Positions 36,803 to 46,246 are shown, numbered from the stretch's first letter. The stretch: DNA of 64,000 nt from Rossellomorea pakistanensis (GCF_016908495.1 NZ_JAFBDZ010000003.1:372001-436000), one strand, 5' to 3'. Notes: generated from the sequence alone by a model not told the origin. Made by a program: numbers and translations.

Positions 36803-36869
36803 TGGTTTGATTGATAATCTCACTAATATACTAGGAAAAAGTTTGGTTTGCCGTTCAAGGACCTGTTTG

Positions 36870-37090
36870 AAGCTTAAGTCAACTCGAATTTAAAAGGAAA
36901 GGCGGCCGTTCCATAATGACTCGCCTTATGTAAGGGGTAAGCTGTTCGAGACGCTTCCGCTTTTCGTGTGTCTAGCTCCAGTGCTTAGGCTTTCGAGACA
37001 TAAGACAAGCCACCTTGAAAGGGAAAACCCACCATTTCTAGGTGACTCGACTTATGCTTGTCAAATCTGTTCATGGAGCTTCCGCTTTTC
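36870..37090 (+). repeat. Family A repeat, tandem pair 3
   Basis: Unit 1 (about 36870-36965) is badly worn; only parts of the hairpin and the end ACGCTTCCGCTTTTC remain. Unit 2 (36967-37090) starts GTGTCTAGCTCCAGTGC and has CATAAGACAAGCCACCTTG opposite TAGGTGACTCGACTTATG, and ends GAGCTTCCGCTTTTC. The last base of the repeat is the first base of the neighbouring minus-strand stop codon (CTA, 37090-37092). Confidence 0.85.
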
Positions 37091-37404
37091 TAAGACCTTA
37101 GCCTAATACAATCGACACATAGGTTTCCACAGCAGAACATTTTTTCTTGAGGAACATAAAAGCGATGACGGTATACATACATGTCTTGGCTTTCACGAAC
37201 ATATATGGTTTCAGAATGTAATCTTTTGCCCCTCATGACTCTTGATGAAGCCTTTCGGATTGTTTCTTCAATTTTTTGTTTAGTTTCATAACTTGTCACG
37301 TAAATAAATGGAATTCCAGCTTTCTTTTCCCATTGAAAGCTTTTTATGTAAGCATGTTGGTTTATTTCTTTTTCAAATTCATTCCAAATATTTAAAATAT
37401 CCAA
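37090..37404 (-). CDS. Unknown protein with C-terminal Cys cluster
   Basis: A 104-residue protein: alpha/beta N-terminus ([20 protein letters not shown]), basic middle and a C-terminal [14 protein letters not shown] with four cysteines, likely to bind a metal. I do not recognise it. ATG 37413 directly abuts GAGAGG, leaving no spacing; TTG 37404 is nine bases from it and is chosen. It diverges from ylbG and its stop codon abuts a family A repeat. Confidence 0.65.
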   Translation of the reverse strand: MDILNIWNEFEKEINQHAYIKSFQWEKKAGIPFIYVTSYETKQKIEETIRKASSRVMRGKRLHSETIYVRESQDMYVYRHRFYVPQEKMFCCGNLCVDCIRLRS

Positions 37405-37489
37405 AAGAGTCATCCTCTCATATGTCTATTGCTTGAGTGTTCTTAATTGTGCTAGACTATTTAAAAAGAATGCTATAAGGGGAAAAAAT

Positions 37490-37765
37490 ATGTTTACAGA
37501 AAGACAAGGAATTGTTGTTTGGCTATATAGTTTAAAGCATGCCAAATCATTAAGGCGTTTTGGAAATGTCCTTTATGTTTCAAGAAAATCCAAATATGTG
37601 CTTCTTTATTGTAATCAAAGTGATACAGAGTTTGTGATGGAGAAACTTTCAACCTATTCCTATGTTAAAAAGGTTGCTCCTTCTTATAAACCGTTTCTTA
37701 ACACACAATTTGAAAATTCTAAACCGGATAAGGCAAAGGAATACGATTACAAAATGGGCATATAA
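37490..37765 (+). CDS. ylbG: YlbG (UPF0298/DUF2129)
   Basis: A 91-residue protein, [20 protein letters not shown] at the start, with [12 protein letters not shown] and [14 protein letters not shown], all typical of the YlbG family. AAGGGGA lies eight bases before ATG 37490; the frame is open 19 codons higher but without a signal. No activity is known. Gene order ylbF-ylbG-rsmD is conserved, with three extra genes here. Confidence 0.9.
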   Translation: MFTERQGIVVWLYSLKHAKSLRRFGNVLYVSRKSKYVLLYCNQSDTEFVMEKLSTYSYVKKVAPSYKPFLNTQFENSKPDKAKEYDYKMGI

Positions 37766-37817
37766 TGATACATACTACTATGCCCATTTTTAATGTGCTT
37801 ATTGGATCATTCGCTCT

Positions 37818-38213
37818 CTACTGAAGCGGCGCGATATAATGGTTCAGTCTTAAGATGGCGATTAGGTGTTGATAGTACAGGTCTATCTCCGGGAATAGGA
37901 TAGACGGTTTAACATCCATTTGAATAATAGTCTTTCCTAGTTCATCTGCCACATTTTGAAAGAGGGCATATCTCTGGCTTGGCTGGTGTTCTGGGTGTGG
38001 AATCCCTTCACGACTAATGTAGATAGGCTGGAATTTTCCGTCACCTGATGGAGTCAATACTAGTGCAATCGAAGTGACTTGTCGCCCTTTTATTTCAGTA
38101 TGGAATGCGATTAGATGTGATAATCGATGCTGATTAGCACGGGTCAGTTCAATTAATTCGTAAATATCTGCAAATCCCTCACCGAGTTCGATAAAACGTT
38201 GAATCACTTTCAT
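37818..38213 (-). CDS. Conserved Bacillaceae protein of unknown function
   Basis: A 131-residue soluble alpha/beta protein (MKVIQRFIELGEGFADIYEL; LIAFHTEIKGRQVTSIALVL; GDGKFQPIYISREGIPHP). I recall similar proteins in this location in other Bacillus, some wrongly named methylthioribose kinase; nothing in the sequence supports a kinase. GGAAAGGAAGA precedes ATG 38213. Convergent with ylbG. Confidence 0.72.
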   Translation of the reverse strand: MKVIQRFIELGEGFADIYELIELTRANQHRLSHLIAFHTEIKGRQVTSIALVLTPSGDGKFQPIYISREGIPHPEHQPSQRYALFQNVADELGKTIIQMDVKPSILFPEIDLYYQHLIAILRLNHYIAPLQ

Positions 38214-38348
38214 TCTTCCTTTCCAACTTAAAAATGCATTAAGTTCTTCTTGTTGTCAATTCATAATTATTTCAGACTGAAGTTCATAAGTAAAGGGATG
38301 TTCCTTCATTAGAAGTAGAATTATAAATACGCTAAAGGAGTGTTCTTC

Positions 38349-38654
38349 TTGATTATTGTATTTGTTCTTCTTATCATTTGCCTTCTGGCCGGTTACCTCA
38401 TATCCCCAAACAATAAATCCACTGATATACCAGACTTTGATTATTTTATTGTAACTGCTATATTGTCTACATTATACATTCATGGAGTCATTTCTCTATA
38501 TGAAAAAGAAATGCTTGAATCATCTACTTTACTTGATATCGAAAGCTATGTAATGTATTCAGGTTTACTTAGCCAAGAGGAATGGTTATGGTGGATAGAG
38601 GATCATTGTAGTGACAATCCATTGCTGGTAGATCTAGATGGCGATTTGGTATAA
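38349..38654 (+). CDS. Small membrane-anchored acidic protein
   Basis: A 101-residue protein with one N-terminal membrane helix (IIVFVLLIICLLAGYLIS) and an acidic soluble part rich in Asp, Glu and Trp (QEEWLWWIEDHCSDNPLLVD). TTG 38349 lies eight bases after AAAGGAG; the GTG at 38340 overlaps it. Family not recognised. A GC-rich hairpin follows 20 bases after the stop. Confidence 0.65.
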   Translation: MIIVFVLLIICLLAGYLISPNNKSTDIPDFDYFIVTAILSTLYIHGVISLYEKEMLESSTLLDIESYVMYSGLLSQEEWLWWIEDHCSDNPLLVDLDGDLV

Positions 38655-38674
38655 AGCTAATAAAAACAAAAAAA

Positions 38675-38699
38675 ACCCTGCAGATCTTAACTGCAGGGT
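38675..38699. terminator. Hairpin with U-tract on the minus strand
   Basis: ACCCTGCAG pairs with CTGCAGGGT around ATCTTAA. On the minus strand it is followed by TTTTTTTTG, the classical form, so it would end a transcript coming from 38853. On the plus strand the tail (CCTTCTATAT) is poor. Confidence 0.75.
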
Positions 38700-38703
38700 C
38701 CTT

Positions 38704-38853
38704 CTATATCCTTTTAACAGGATAGAAGGTAAAGGGAGAGGAGAAACCGGAGGAAGAACTTATGGGGAAACGTAAGTCTTCTCCGCGGTTGGCAACAACA
38801 TCAGATGCGATGTTGTTAGTTTCATTATCACCTACTGTCGATAATTTATACAT
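38704..38853 (-). CDS. Possible 49-residue protein antisense to the ylbG-rsmD gap
   Basis: ATG 38853 to TAG 38704 encodes MYKLSTVGDN...SSSSGFSSPFTFYPVKRI, soluble and Ser-rich, with no membrane segment. The stop lies five bases before a perfect minus-strand terminator (38699-38675), which argues for a real transcript. Upstream on the minus strand is CATACAAT (38884-38877), a match to the sigma-E -10, though the matching -35 is misplaced by about three bases. The binding site is weak (GAAGAAA). Family not recognised. Confidence 0.5.
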   Translation of the reverse strand: MYKLSTVGDNETNNIASDVVANRGEDLRFPISSSSGFSSPFTFYPVKRI

Positions 38854-38867
38854 TTTCTTCAGAATAA

Positions 38868-38895
38868 TTGACAAGATTATTGTATGATAGATAAT
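38868..38895 (+). promoter_or_regulatory. Probable sigma-A promoter for rsmD
   Basis: TTGACA (38868-38873), 16 bases, GATAAT (38890-38895), about 55 bases before the rsmD start. Confidence 0.55.
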
Positions 38896-38950
38896 GATGT
38901 TGAATTATGGTAGGATAATGAGGGAAAACTTAAGTTTAGTGGTGAAAAAA

Positions 38951-39502
38951 ATGAGAATTATATCAGGTAACCGTAAAGGAAAAGCATTGAAGTCTGTACC
39001 GGGTACCGGTACGAGACCGACAACAGATAAAGTAAAAGAAGCTATCTTTAATATGGTTGGTCCTTATTTTCAAGGAGGTCTAGGTCTTGACCTGTTTGCA
39101 GGTAGCGGGGGGCTGGGCATTGAAGCATTGAGTAGAGGATTGGATAAAGTTATCTTTGTAGATAAAGATGCAAAAGCTATCGCTACAATCAAAAGTAATT
39201 TAGATCAATGTGATTTATCAGATAAAAGTGAAGTTTATCGTAATGAAAGCTTCAGAGCTTTAAAGGCGATTGTTAAAAGGGAATTGCAATTTGACTTAAT
39301 CTTGCTTGACCCCCCTTATCAAAAACAAAAACTAGTTGATATATTAGAATTGATTGATGATCAACAATTGCTGAATGAAAACGGTTTCGTAATGTGTGAA
39401 CATAGCTCAGATGTGTCATTACCTAATGAGGTGGGAAGTTTAAAGTTATTGAAGAAGGAAACATACGGAATGATCAGAATCTCAATCTTTCATGCGTTAT
39501 AG
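38951..39502 (+). CDS. rsmD: 16S rRNA (guanine966-N2)-methyltransferase RsmD (YlbH)
   Basis: A 183-residue SAM-dependent methyltransferase. The SAM loop is DLFAGSGGLGIEALSRG and the catalytic motif IV is DPPY. It methylates G966 of 16S rRNA. ATG 38951 gives the family start MRIISGNRKGK and has GGTGA upstream; the frame continues 19 codons higher. It is paired with coaD, 21 bases downstream, as in most bacteria. Confidence 0.93.
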   Translation: MRIISGNRKGKALKSVPGTGTRPTTDKVKEAIFNMVGPYFQGGLGLDLFAGSGGLGIEALSRGLDKVIFVDKDAKAIATIKSNLDQCDLSDKSEVYRNESFRALKAIVKRELQFDLILLDPPYQKQKLVDILELIDDQQLLNENGFVMCEHSSDVSLPNEVGSLKLLKKETYGMIRISIFHAL

Positions 39503-39517
39503 TTAATTAGGGGGTAA

Positions 39518-40003
<486 letters not shown>

Positions 40004-40037
40004 TAATTTCCATACTTTATGAAGTAAGTAAAATTAG

Positions 40038-40091
40038 AAAGACTATTATAGGATTGTCTTTAAAGTGACAAAAGCCATAATAGTCTTTTTA
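40038..40091 (+). terminator. Terminator of rsmD-coaD
   Basis: AAAGACTATTAT pairs with ATAATAGTCTTTTT over a 26-base loop. Confidence 0.75.
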
Positions 40092-40100
40092 TATTTAAGC

Positions 40101-40208
40101 TGTTCTAAAAAATTGTTGTTTTTTATGAAGATAAATTTTTGTAAGAACGTTGGTTGGAGCGGAAACCAACCCTTTTTCAAATAACAACAATATTTACGAA
40201 AACAGCCT
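40101..40208. repeat. Family C repeat, short copy
   Basis: Ends: left GCTGTTCTAAAAAATTGTTGTT, shortened here as GCTGTTCTAAAAAATTGTTG; right CAACAATATTTACGAAAACA followed by GCC. These are near-inverted repeats. The middle is short and has GGTTGGAGCGGAAACCAACC as a small hairpin. Lies between coaD and the convergent ylbJ gene. Confidence 0.75.
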
Positions 40209-40236
40209 ATATTTAAAAAAATATTCGAATAGTTCT

Positions 40237-41466
40237 CTAATTAAGTCGATTTTGATCAACAATCTTTCTCCACAATAAAAGGCAATAAACTCCTAAGGAA
40301 ATAATCGTTAGGATCGGACCGAAAGCTTTCAGCCAATAAATCGCTGATCCCCAAAATTCCCACTGATGTATATTAAATACTGGTACAGCATTTGAAGGTT
40401 GATTGTGGTAAAACCTTTCATAAACAGGCTTCCATAGTAAAACAGAAATAGTTGCTGCAATCATTCCATGAAGAATTCTAGCGTAAAAAAAAGGTTTAAA
40501 ACGTATATCTGTCTGAGCCATTATGCTCGCTGCCTGTGCTTGCACACTAAATCCATTAAATCCAAGTATAAAGCTTGTAATCAGAGCCTGATGAATAAGC
40601 AGAGTTCCATCAATTCCACTTGTCATTTGGCTTCCAAGTGTAATTTCAAATAATCCTGAAATAAAAGGCATAGTTAAACTTTCTGATAACCCAAATACGA
40701 TAAAGATTGTCGTTAGGCCACTAGCTATGAGAGGTGTGATATGAAGGTGAAATAAGATTTTGTTTAATACGGAGAATAGAATAATAAATCCTCCGATCAT
40801 TAATAATGTTTGTATAGAGGAGCTAACAGCATCTCCAAGTAATTTTCCCAATGGTCTCTTATCTTTTAATCTTGTTTGATGTAGGACTGATAATGCTGTT
40901 TTAATACTGAAGCTTCTATCCATACTGTAAGTTCTTTCTTGTTTTTCTTCTTTTCTTCCATAAAAACGCATAATAATACCAACACAAATATTTCCTAAAT
41001 AATGTGCAAGGGCTAAAATCACGCCTAGATGAGGGTTTTTAAAGAATCCAACAGATACTGCACCAAAAATAAAGAGAGGATTGGAGGAATTGGTGAAAGA
41101 TACAAGTCTTTCAGCCTCAATTCGAGTTAATTGTTTCTCTTGGCGTAATCTTGCTGATAACTTTGCTCCAGCTGGGAAACCAGAAGCCATGCCCATTGCC
41201 CACACAAAGCCGCCGACTCCAGGTACTCTAAAAATCGGCCTCATTAAAGGCTCTAGCAAGACTCCAATAAACCTTACCACTCCTATACCGATTAGCATTT
41301 CTGAGATTATGAAGAATGGGAGCAACGAAGGAAATACGATTTCCCACCACATATTTAAGCCCCTAATAGAAGCTTCAAATGATTCTTCTGGAAAGATAAT
41401 CAGAGAAAGAGCGAAAGTTGATACACTTAAACTTAAGAGTAATGTTTTTATTTTTGAAGCATTCAA
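40237..41466 (-). CDS. ylbJ: Sporulation integral membrane protein YlbJ
   Basis: A 409-residue polytopic protein of the nucleoside-transporter-like/YlbJ family with about nine helices. In B. subtilis ylbJ is a sigma-E gene needed for heat-resistant spores. SLLPFFIISEMLIGIGVVRF and GMASGFPAGAKLSARLRQ are characteristic. AAGGAGG leaves only two bases before ATG 41472 but eight before TTG 41466, so TTG is preferred; both are in frame. Confidence 0.9.
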   Translation of the reverse strand: MNASKIKTLLLSLSVSTFALSLIIFPEESFEASIRGLNMWWEIVFPSLLPFFIISEMLIGIGVVRFIGVLLEPLMRPIFRVPGVGGFVWAMGMASGFPAGAKLSARLRQEKQLTRIEAERLVSFTNSSNPLFIFGAVSVGFFKNPHLGVILALAHYLGNICVGIIMRFYGRKEEKQERTYSMDRSFSIKTALSVLHQTRLKDKRPLGKLLGDAVSSSIQTLLMIGGFIILFSVLNKILFHLHITPLIASGLTTIFIVFGLSESLTMPFISGLFEITLGSQMTSGIDGTLLIHQALITSFILGFNGFSVQAQAASIMAQTDIRFKPFFYARILHGMIAATISVLLWKPVYERFYHNQPSNAVPVFNIHQWEFWGSAIYWLKAFGPILTIISLGVYCLLLWRKIVDQNRLN

Positions 41467-41755
41467 TGACATTTCCTCCTTGGGAGCCGTGCCTTTTTCC
41501 TTGGAAAACCTTGTAGAAGTGATAAAATAAAAAGATGGTACTTGTCCTCATATTAATCAATATACTCATAGATAATATAAATAGACCATAAGATGAAATG
41601 AACTGAAAAAAGAATTATGGAAGCACATGTTCAGCTCCAGTAATTGATTTTTAAGCTAAAGCGGATAGGTTGCTTGCACTTGACACTTATAAACACTCTT
41701 CAACACTAGGGCACTTTATAACGTTTTGAAATGACCAAAAGAGGGAGTGCAATAT

Positions 41756-42538
41756 ATGAGTGGACCTAAGGTTGGATTGGCTCTTGGCTCAGGGGGGGCA
41801 AGAGGTTTTGCCCATTTAGGTGTATTAAAGGCATTTCACGATGAAGGCATACCGGTCGATATGATGGCAGGGAGTAGCATGGGAGCACTTGTAGCTTCTT
41901 TTTACGGTGTTGGCCATGATATCAATCATTTATATAAGCTATCAGCAGCATTTAAGCGAAAATATTATCTGGATTTTACTGTACCAAAGATGGGGTTTAT
42001 TGCGGGCAAACGAATAAAGGAATTTATTAGGTTATTTACCCATAATAAAAAGATTGAAGAATTGAAAATCCCCATTTCTATCGTGGCAACAGACTTGAAA
42101 ACAGGGGAAAAAGTTATCTTTACTAGTGGTCCTATAGCTGAGGCAGTAAGAGCAAGTATTGCGATCCCAGGTATTTTTGTTCCTGAAAAAGTAAATGGGC
42201 GCCTGCTTGTTGATGGAGGCGTAAGTGACCGTGTTCCTGTATCGGTTGTAAAAGAAATGGGAGCAGATATCGTTATTGGTGTGGATGTTTCACATGTGAA
42301 GAAGAATGTTGAAATCAATAATATTTATGATGTTATCATGCAAAGCATTGATCTTCTTCAACTTGAAATTGTAGAGAACAGGGAGATTAAGTCTGACTTT
42401 ATGATTCGACCACATGTAGAAATGTATAGTACACGTGCTTTTAAGAATATTGAAGCCATGATTAGAATTGGGGAAGAAGAAGCATTAAAAATCATTCCAT
42501 CTATAAAAAAGAAAATGGAAAACTGGAAGGGGTCTTAA
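41756..42538 (+). CDS. ylbK: Patatin-like phospholipase/esterase YlbK (RssA type)
   Basis: A 260-residue patatin domain: oxyanion loop GSGGARGFAH (residues about 13-22), nucleophile Ser in AGSSMGAL, and the catalytic Asp in VDGGVSDRVPV. The family hydrolyses lipids; no substrate is known for YlbK. ATG 41756 follows GAGGGAGTG; a GTG at 41747 in frame overlaps it. The next gene starts five bases after the stop, so the two are co-transcribed. Confidence 0.92.
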   Translation: MSGPKVGLALGSGGARGFAHLGVLKAFHDEGIPVDMMAGSSMGALVASFYGVGHDINHLYKLSAAFKRKYYLDFTVPKMGFIAGKRIKEFIRLFTHNKKIEELKIPISIVATDLKTGEKVIFTSGPIAEAVRASIAIPGIFVPEKVNGRLLVDGGVSDRVPVSVVKEMGADIVIGVDVSHVKKNVEINNIYDVIMQSIDLLQLEIVENREIKSDFMIRPHVEMYSTRAFKNIEAMIRIGEEEALKIIPSIKKKMENWKGS

Positions 42539-42542
42539 TCTT

Positions 42543-43577
42543 TTGTCACAAAGAAATTGGATTAGAACAATCGTAGTATTTACCATCATCATCGTAGCAG
42601 CTTCCTTTTATTATCTACCTTATTATGTTACGAAACCTGGAAGTGCACATGTGTTAGACCCAATCGTAGAGGTAGAAGGTGGATTTGAGGATGAAGGCGA
42701 ACTAATGCTGACAACCGTAAGGATGGGAAGAGCAAATATTTTTACCTATGCGATAGCAGCTTTAAGAGAATATGAATATATTTATCCAGTTGAGGAAATT
42801 AGAAGTCCACATGAATCAGATGAAGAATATAATGTAAGGCAATTATATTTGATGAAAAACTCAAAGCACAATGCCATTCAGGTGGCTTTTGAAAAGGCTA
42901 ATAAACCTGTTTCTTTTGATTATAAAGGAGTCTACGTTTTAAATGTTTATAAAGAAATGCCTGCTAGTAAAGTATTAAAAGCGGGGGATAGGATTACTGC
43001 TATCGATGAAAACCAGTTCCAATCATCAGAGGAATTTATCAAATATGTAAGTGAGAAAAAAGAAGGTGAAGAAGTTAACATCACTTATAAAAGAGATCAA
43101 AAAGAACATACAGCGAAAATAGCCTTAGCGAAATATCCTAAACTTGATAAGATTGGGTTAGGGATTGGGTTGGTTGACGATCGTGAAATTGAAACCACAC
43201 CATCTGTTGAGTTAAAAACAGATGAAATTGGAGGACCTTCAGCAGGGTTTATGTTCAGTCTGGAAATCTATAATCAACTTGTAAAAGAGGACATCACGAA
43301 TGGTAAGGAGATTGCAGGTACAGGAACAATATCTGAAGCAGGTGAAGTAGGAAGAATCGGAGGAATTGAACAAAAAGTTATAGCAGCTGATGATGCGGGT
43401 GCCGAAATATTTTTTGCTCCAGATGATAAAATAAAAGCTGACATGCGTAAAGCAGATCCGACTATACTCTCAAATTATGAAGCAGCTAAAAAAGCTGCTG
43501 AAGATATAAATACAGATATGAAAATTGTACCTGTTCAAACATTTGACGATGCATTAAAATACTTGAGCGGTTTGTAA
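42543..43577 (+). CDS. ylbL: YlbL, membrane-anchored PDZ and Lon-like serine protease
   Basis: A 344-residue protein: N-terminal membrane anchor (about 9-27), PDZ domain (about 125-200) and an S16 Lon-type protease domain with Ser233 in GGPSAGF and Lys278 in EQKVIAADDAGAE as the catalytic dyad. In B. subtilis YlbL degrades the cell-division inhibitor YneA after DNA damage (with CtpA); the streptococcal relative SepM processes competence peptide. TTG 42543 follows AAGGGG in the end of ylbK. Confidence 0.93.
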   Translation: MSQRNWIRTIVVFTIIIVAASFYYLPYYVTKPGSAHVLDPIVEVEGGFEDEGELMLTTVRMGRANIFTYAIAALREYEYIYPVEEIRSPHESDEEYNVRQLYLMKNSKHNAIQVAFEKANKPVSFDYKGVYVLNVYKEMPASKVLKAGDRITAIDENQFQSSEEFIKYVSEKKEGEEVNITYKRDQKEHTAKIALAKYPKLDKIGLGIGLVDDREIETTPSVELKTDEIGGPSAGFMFSLEIYNQLVKEDITNGKEIAGTGTISEAGEVGRIGGIEQKVIAADDAGAEIFFAPDDKIKADMRKADPTILSNYEAAKKAAEDINTDMKIVPVQTFDDALKYLSGL

Positions 43578-43588
43578 TTGATTAAACA

Positions 43589-43992
43589 AGTCTGTCCAAA
43601 ATTAAGAAGTTGGGAACGAAAAATTCAGGGCGTAGTTGCGTAGTTCTAAAAAGGATTTGAAACCACAATCTAGTCTATATACAGATGGATTTTCATCTAT
43701 ATATATTCAAGTTGTGGTTGCTAAAAACTTGATTTTTAGGACAAGCCCATAGAAAATTTTGTTCCGAACTTTTTATAGGAAGGCTTGTTTTTTAACATAT
43801 ATTTTTGTAAAAAGGTTGTTTTTCGCTGTAGGTGCGAGATTCTTGACGGAGAAGCGGGACAGGTGAGACCTAACCTAAGCAGGAGCATGGCGGCGAAGAG
43901 GATTACCGCTCGCTCAGCGGAAAGCGAGATTCCTTTCGCTGCAACCAACTAACTCCTCTTCAAATAACAACAATATCTACGAAAACAGCCTT
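43589..43992. repeat. Composite of family B (copy 2) and family C (copy 3) repeats
   Basis: 43589-43745: AACCACAATC and GTTGTGGTT, with TATATACAGATG and CATCTATATATA, form the family B hairpin; ends are TCTGTCC and GGACAAG. 43782-43992: family C with left TTTTTGTAAAAAGGTTGTTT, a GC-rich middle (GACGGAGAAGCGGGACAGG, GCTCGCTCAGCGGAAAGCG) and right CAACAATATCTACGAAAACA. Together they fill the 435-base gap between ylbL and convergent ylbM. Confidence 0.8.
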
Positions 43993-44012
43993 TAATAAAT
44001 AGAGTAGAAAAG

Positions 44013-45233
44013 TTATCTACTTACAATGATCGGAGGAGTCGCATATTCTTTCCGATATAAATCAGCTTGTTTTTCTGGTTCTATATGCCCTAGTGAATAG
44101 ATTTCCGAAGCTTTTCTGTCCAAAAATGTATCACTTGGATTCCCTTTAGATATTGTACTGACAATCGGGAGAGTGATCTCTTTTTTGATTTTATTTAAAT
44201 AACGGGTACCAATTGAACTCATTCCCAAAAGACGAATATATTTAGGTTCGGTATGTCTGTCCATCATCGCTTGTTTTGTAGTATTCGTTAGGATATGGAG
44301 GGACATTCTTTGTATTCTCGTCCAGGTGTACCTTTTTGTTTTTACTTTTTCCATATATTCATAAAAAGAAAAAGACGTTTTTGCACAGTTTTTCAGCCTA
44401 TTTTCAATTCCTTCCTCAATTTCGTAAATTACTCGCAGCTCCTCTGCTGTAGATGATAGCAAACGGTATTTCAAAAGCGGCCAATACATCTCCCAACCAT
44501 GAAGGTCACCATATCGCTTCCTATATGCTTGTAATGCTTTTAGTGTTGTGCTGGGTACAAAGGGACTAATTTTGGATAGGCCTCCGTCTTCTGAAAATAT
44601 AGATTTTCTTATACTTGTTGCACTTGCTACATTAGAAGAGGTAAATGATTGATCATGATACCCTGCATTTTTTCTTGAAATTGTAAAAGCTTTCATTGAA
44701 GACTCAATCTTATTCCGAGCTTCAATGTAGTGAAAACCAAGTATATTATTTGGCTGTGATAAATCGATTAGGTGATTCGAAAGATTTAGCTCTTGATAAG
44801 CACTTGACAATGCACTTGGATAGCTCATTCCTTGTTTTATGTAATCTTGGACTTTTAGATCATATTGATCTCGGTACCGTGAAATTTGATCAGCAGTTGT
44901 TTCGAATGCGGAAATATTACCTGATTCACTACCGAAACAAAAGCTCTCACATCGAAGAGCATTTAATAAAGAAATAGCACCATATGCAAAGACTTCTGCA
45001 TGCTGTGTTGCAAATGAATATGGAAGTTCTACTACTAGATCTACTCCTGCTTCAAGCGCCATTCTCGCACGTGTCCATTTATCTACTAGGGCAGGTTCGC
45101 CTCTTTGCAGAAAGTTGCCACTCATTATAGCAATAACAAGGTCAGCCCCTGTAGCATTTTTTGATTCCAACAAGTGATGTAAATGTCCATTATGGAAAGG
45201 GTTGTATTCAACAACTACTCCTGCTGCTTTCAT
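44013..45233 (-). CDS. tmcAL: tRNA(Met) cytidine acetate ligase TmcAL (YlbM)
   Basis: A 406-residue nucleotidyltransferase-like enzyme that forms N4-acetylcytidine at position 34 of elongator tRNA(Met), using acetate and ATP. The N-terminus GVVVEYNPFHNGHLHHL is the HxGH-type nucleotide site; SGNFLQRGEPALVDKW and SRKNAGYHDQ follow. AAAGGAAGTGA precedes ATG 45233. Divergent from ylbN, as in B. subtilis. Confidence 0.94.
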   Translation of the reverse strand: MKAAGVVVEYNPFHNGHLHHLLESKNATGADLVIAIMSGNFLQRGEPALVDKWTRARMALEAGVDLVVELPYSFATQHAEVFAYGAISLLNALRCESFCFGSESGNISAFETTADQISRYRDQYDLKVQDYIKQGMSYPSALSSAYQELNLSNHLIDLSQPNNILGFHYIEARNKIESSMKAFTISRKNAGYHDQSFTSSNVASATSIRKSIFSEDGGLSKISPFVPSTTLKALQAYRKRYGDLHGWEMYWPLLKYRLLSSTAEELRVIYEIEEGIENRLKNCAKTSFSFYEYMEKVKTKRYTWTRIQRMSLHILTNTTKQAMMDRHTEPKYIRLLGMSSIGTRYLNKIKKEITLPIVSTISKGNPSDTFLDRKASEIYSLGHIEPEKQADLYRKEYATPPIIVSR

Positions 45234-45326
45234 TTCTCATTCACTTCCTTTAAAATAGTTAATACTCCGTTTAAAATAACGTTATAATTACAACACTATA
45301 GTTGTAAAGAGTGTAAAGAAAAAATA

Positions 45327-45355
45327 TTGACAAAAGGTAGTATGGAAGCTATAAT
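45327..45355 (+). promoter_or_regulatory. Consensus sigma-A promoter for ylbN-rpmF
   Basis: TTGACA (45327-45332), 17 bases, TATAAT (45350-45355): all twelve positions match with ideal spacing, 28 bases before the ylbN start. One of the strongest promoters in the window. Confidence 0.88.
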
Positions 45356-45382
45356 TACTTTTGTTGCCTTGAGGTGATTACA

Positions 45383-45925
45383 TTGAAATGGTCAATAATT
45401 CAATTGCAAAAGTTTCGCGATAAGGGATTGACACTGGATGAAACCGTTACACTTGACGAACTTAAATCTCGTGACCCGGAAATCCGGGATATTTCACCCA
45501 TTTCTATTAAAGGAAGAGCCGATATAGGCTCTGACAGGGTAACGTTCCATTTAAATATTACTGGAACTCTTATTTTACCATGTTCACGTACCTTAGTAGA
45601 TGTCAGATATCCTATTAATATTAATACTACGGAAACTTTCCTCCTAAAATCAACTGATTATGAAGGTTTTGAAGAGGAAGAAGTCCATCAGGTACAAAGT
45701 GACGTAATTGATTTGAAACCAGTTGTTTTAGAATTACTGTTACTAGAAGTACCGATGCAAGTTTTCAGTGAAGATGCGAAAGATGATGAGAATCTCCCAT
45801 CAGGCAAGAATTGGGAGGTAGTAACAGAGGATCAATTGCAACAAGCTGAACAAGAAGAGGAAAAGAAGGTAGACCCTCGGCTTGCAGACTTAGCGAAGCT
45901 TTTTGAACAAGACAAAAACTCTTAA
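45383..45925 (+). CDS. ylbN: DUF177/YceD family protein YlbN
   Basis: A 180-residue protein of the YceD/DUF177 family, almost always found before rpmF; a role in ribosome or rRNA maturation is suspected. Start TTG 45383 after GAGGTGA, giving MKWSIIQLQKFRDKGLTLDE. The C-terminal 40 residues are strongly charged (QQAEQEEEKKVDPRLADLAK). rpmF begins 63 bases downstream. Confidence 0.9.
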   Translation: MKWSIIQLQKFRDKGLTLDETVTLDELKSRDPEIRDISPISIKGRADIGSDRVTFHLNITGTLILPCSRTLVDVRYPININTTETFLLKSTDYEGFEEEEVHQVQSDVIDLKPVVLELLLLEVPMQVFSEDAKDDENLPSGKNWEVVTEDQLQQAEQEEEKKVDPRLADLAKLFEQDKNS

Positions 45926-45988
45926 TAATGAAGTACCAGAGGATTCTTTCTTCATAGAATGATGAATCTCTTTAAGGAGGTGGGAAGA

Positions 45989-46162
45989 ATGGCAGTACCA
46001 TTTAGAAGAACTTCTAAAACAGCAAAAAGAAAACGCCGTACACATTTCAAATTAAATGTACCTGGTATGGTTGCATGCCCAAACTGTGGTGAAATGAAAT
46101 TAGCTCACCGTGTTTGCAAAGAATGTGGAACTTATAAAGGGAAAGATGTAGTAAACAACTAA
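45989..46162 (+). CDS. rpmF: Ribosomal protein L32, zinc-ribbon form
   Basis: A 57-residue L32: [19 protein letters not shown] start and [18 protein letters not shown], with four cysteines, so it binds zinc (C+ type). AAGGAGGTGGGAAGA precedes ATG 45989; the frame is open ten codons higher. In the same unit as ylbN. A strong terminator follows. Confidence 0.97.
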   Translation: MAVPFRRTSKTAKRKRRTHFKLNVPGMVACPNCGEMKLAHRVCKECGTYKGKDVVNN

Positions 46163-46179
46163 TTGTTTACTACTCAAGG

Positions 46180-46217
46180 AAAAAACGTGAAGAGACCATG
46201 GCTCTTCACGTTTTTTT
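46180..46217 (+). terminator. Terminator of ylbN-rpmF
   Basis: AAAAAACGTGAAGAG pairs with CTCTTCACGTTTTTT around ACCATGG, ending TTTTTTT. Confidence 0.92.
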
Positions 46218-46246
46218 AATAGTAAAAAGAAAATGTGGTGAGGAAA

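Noticed and set aside
44696-44977. 93-codon plus-strand frame
   Set aside because: Shadow of tmcAL on the other strand.
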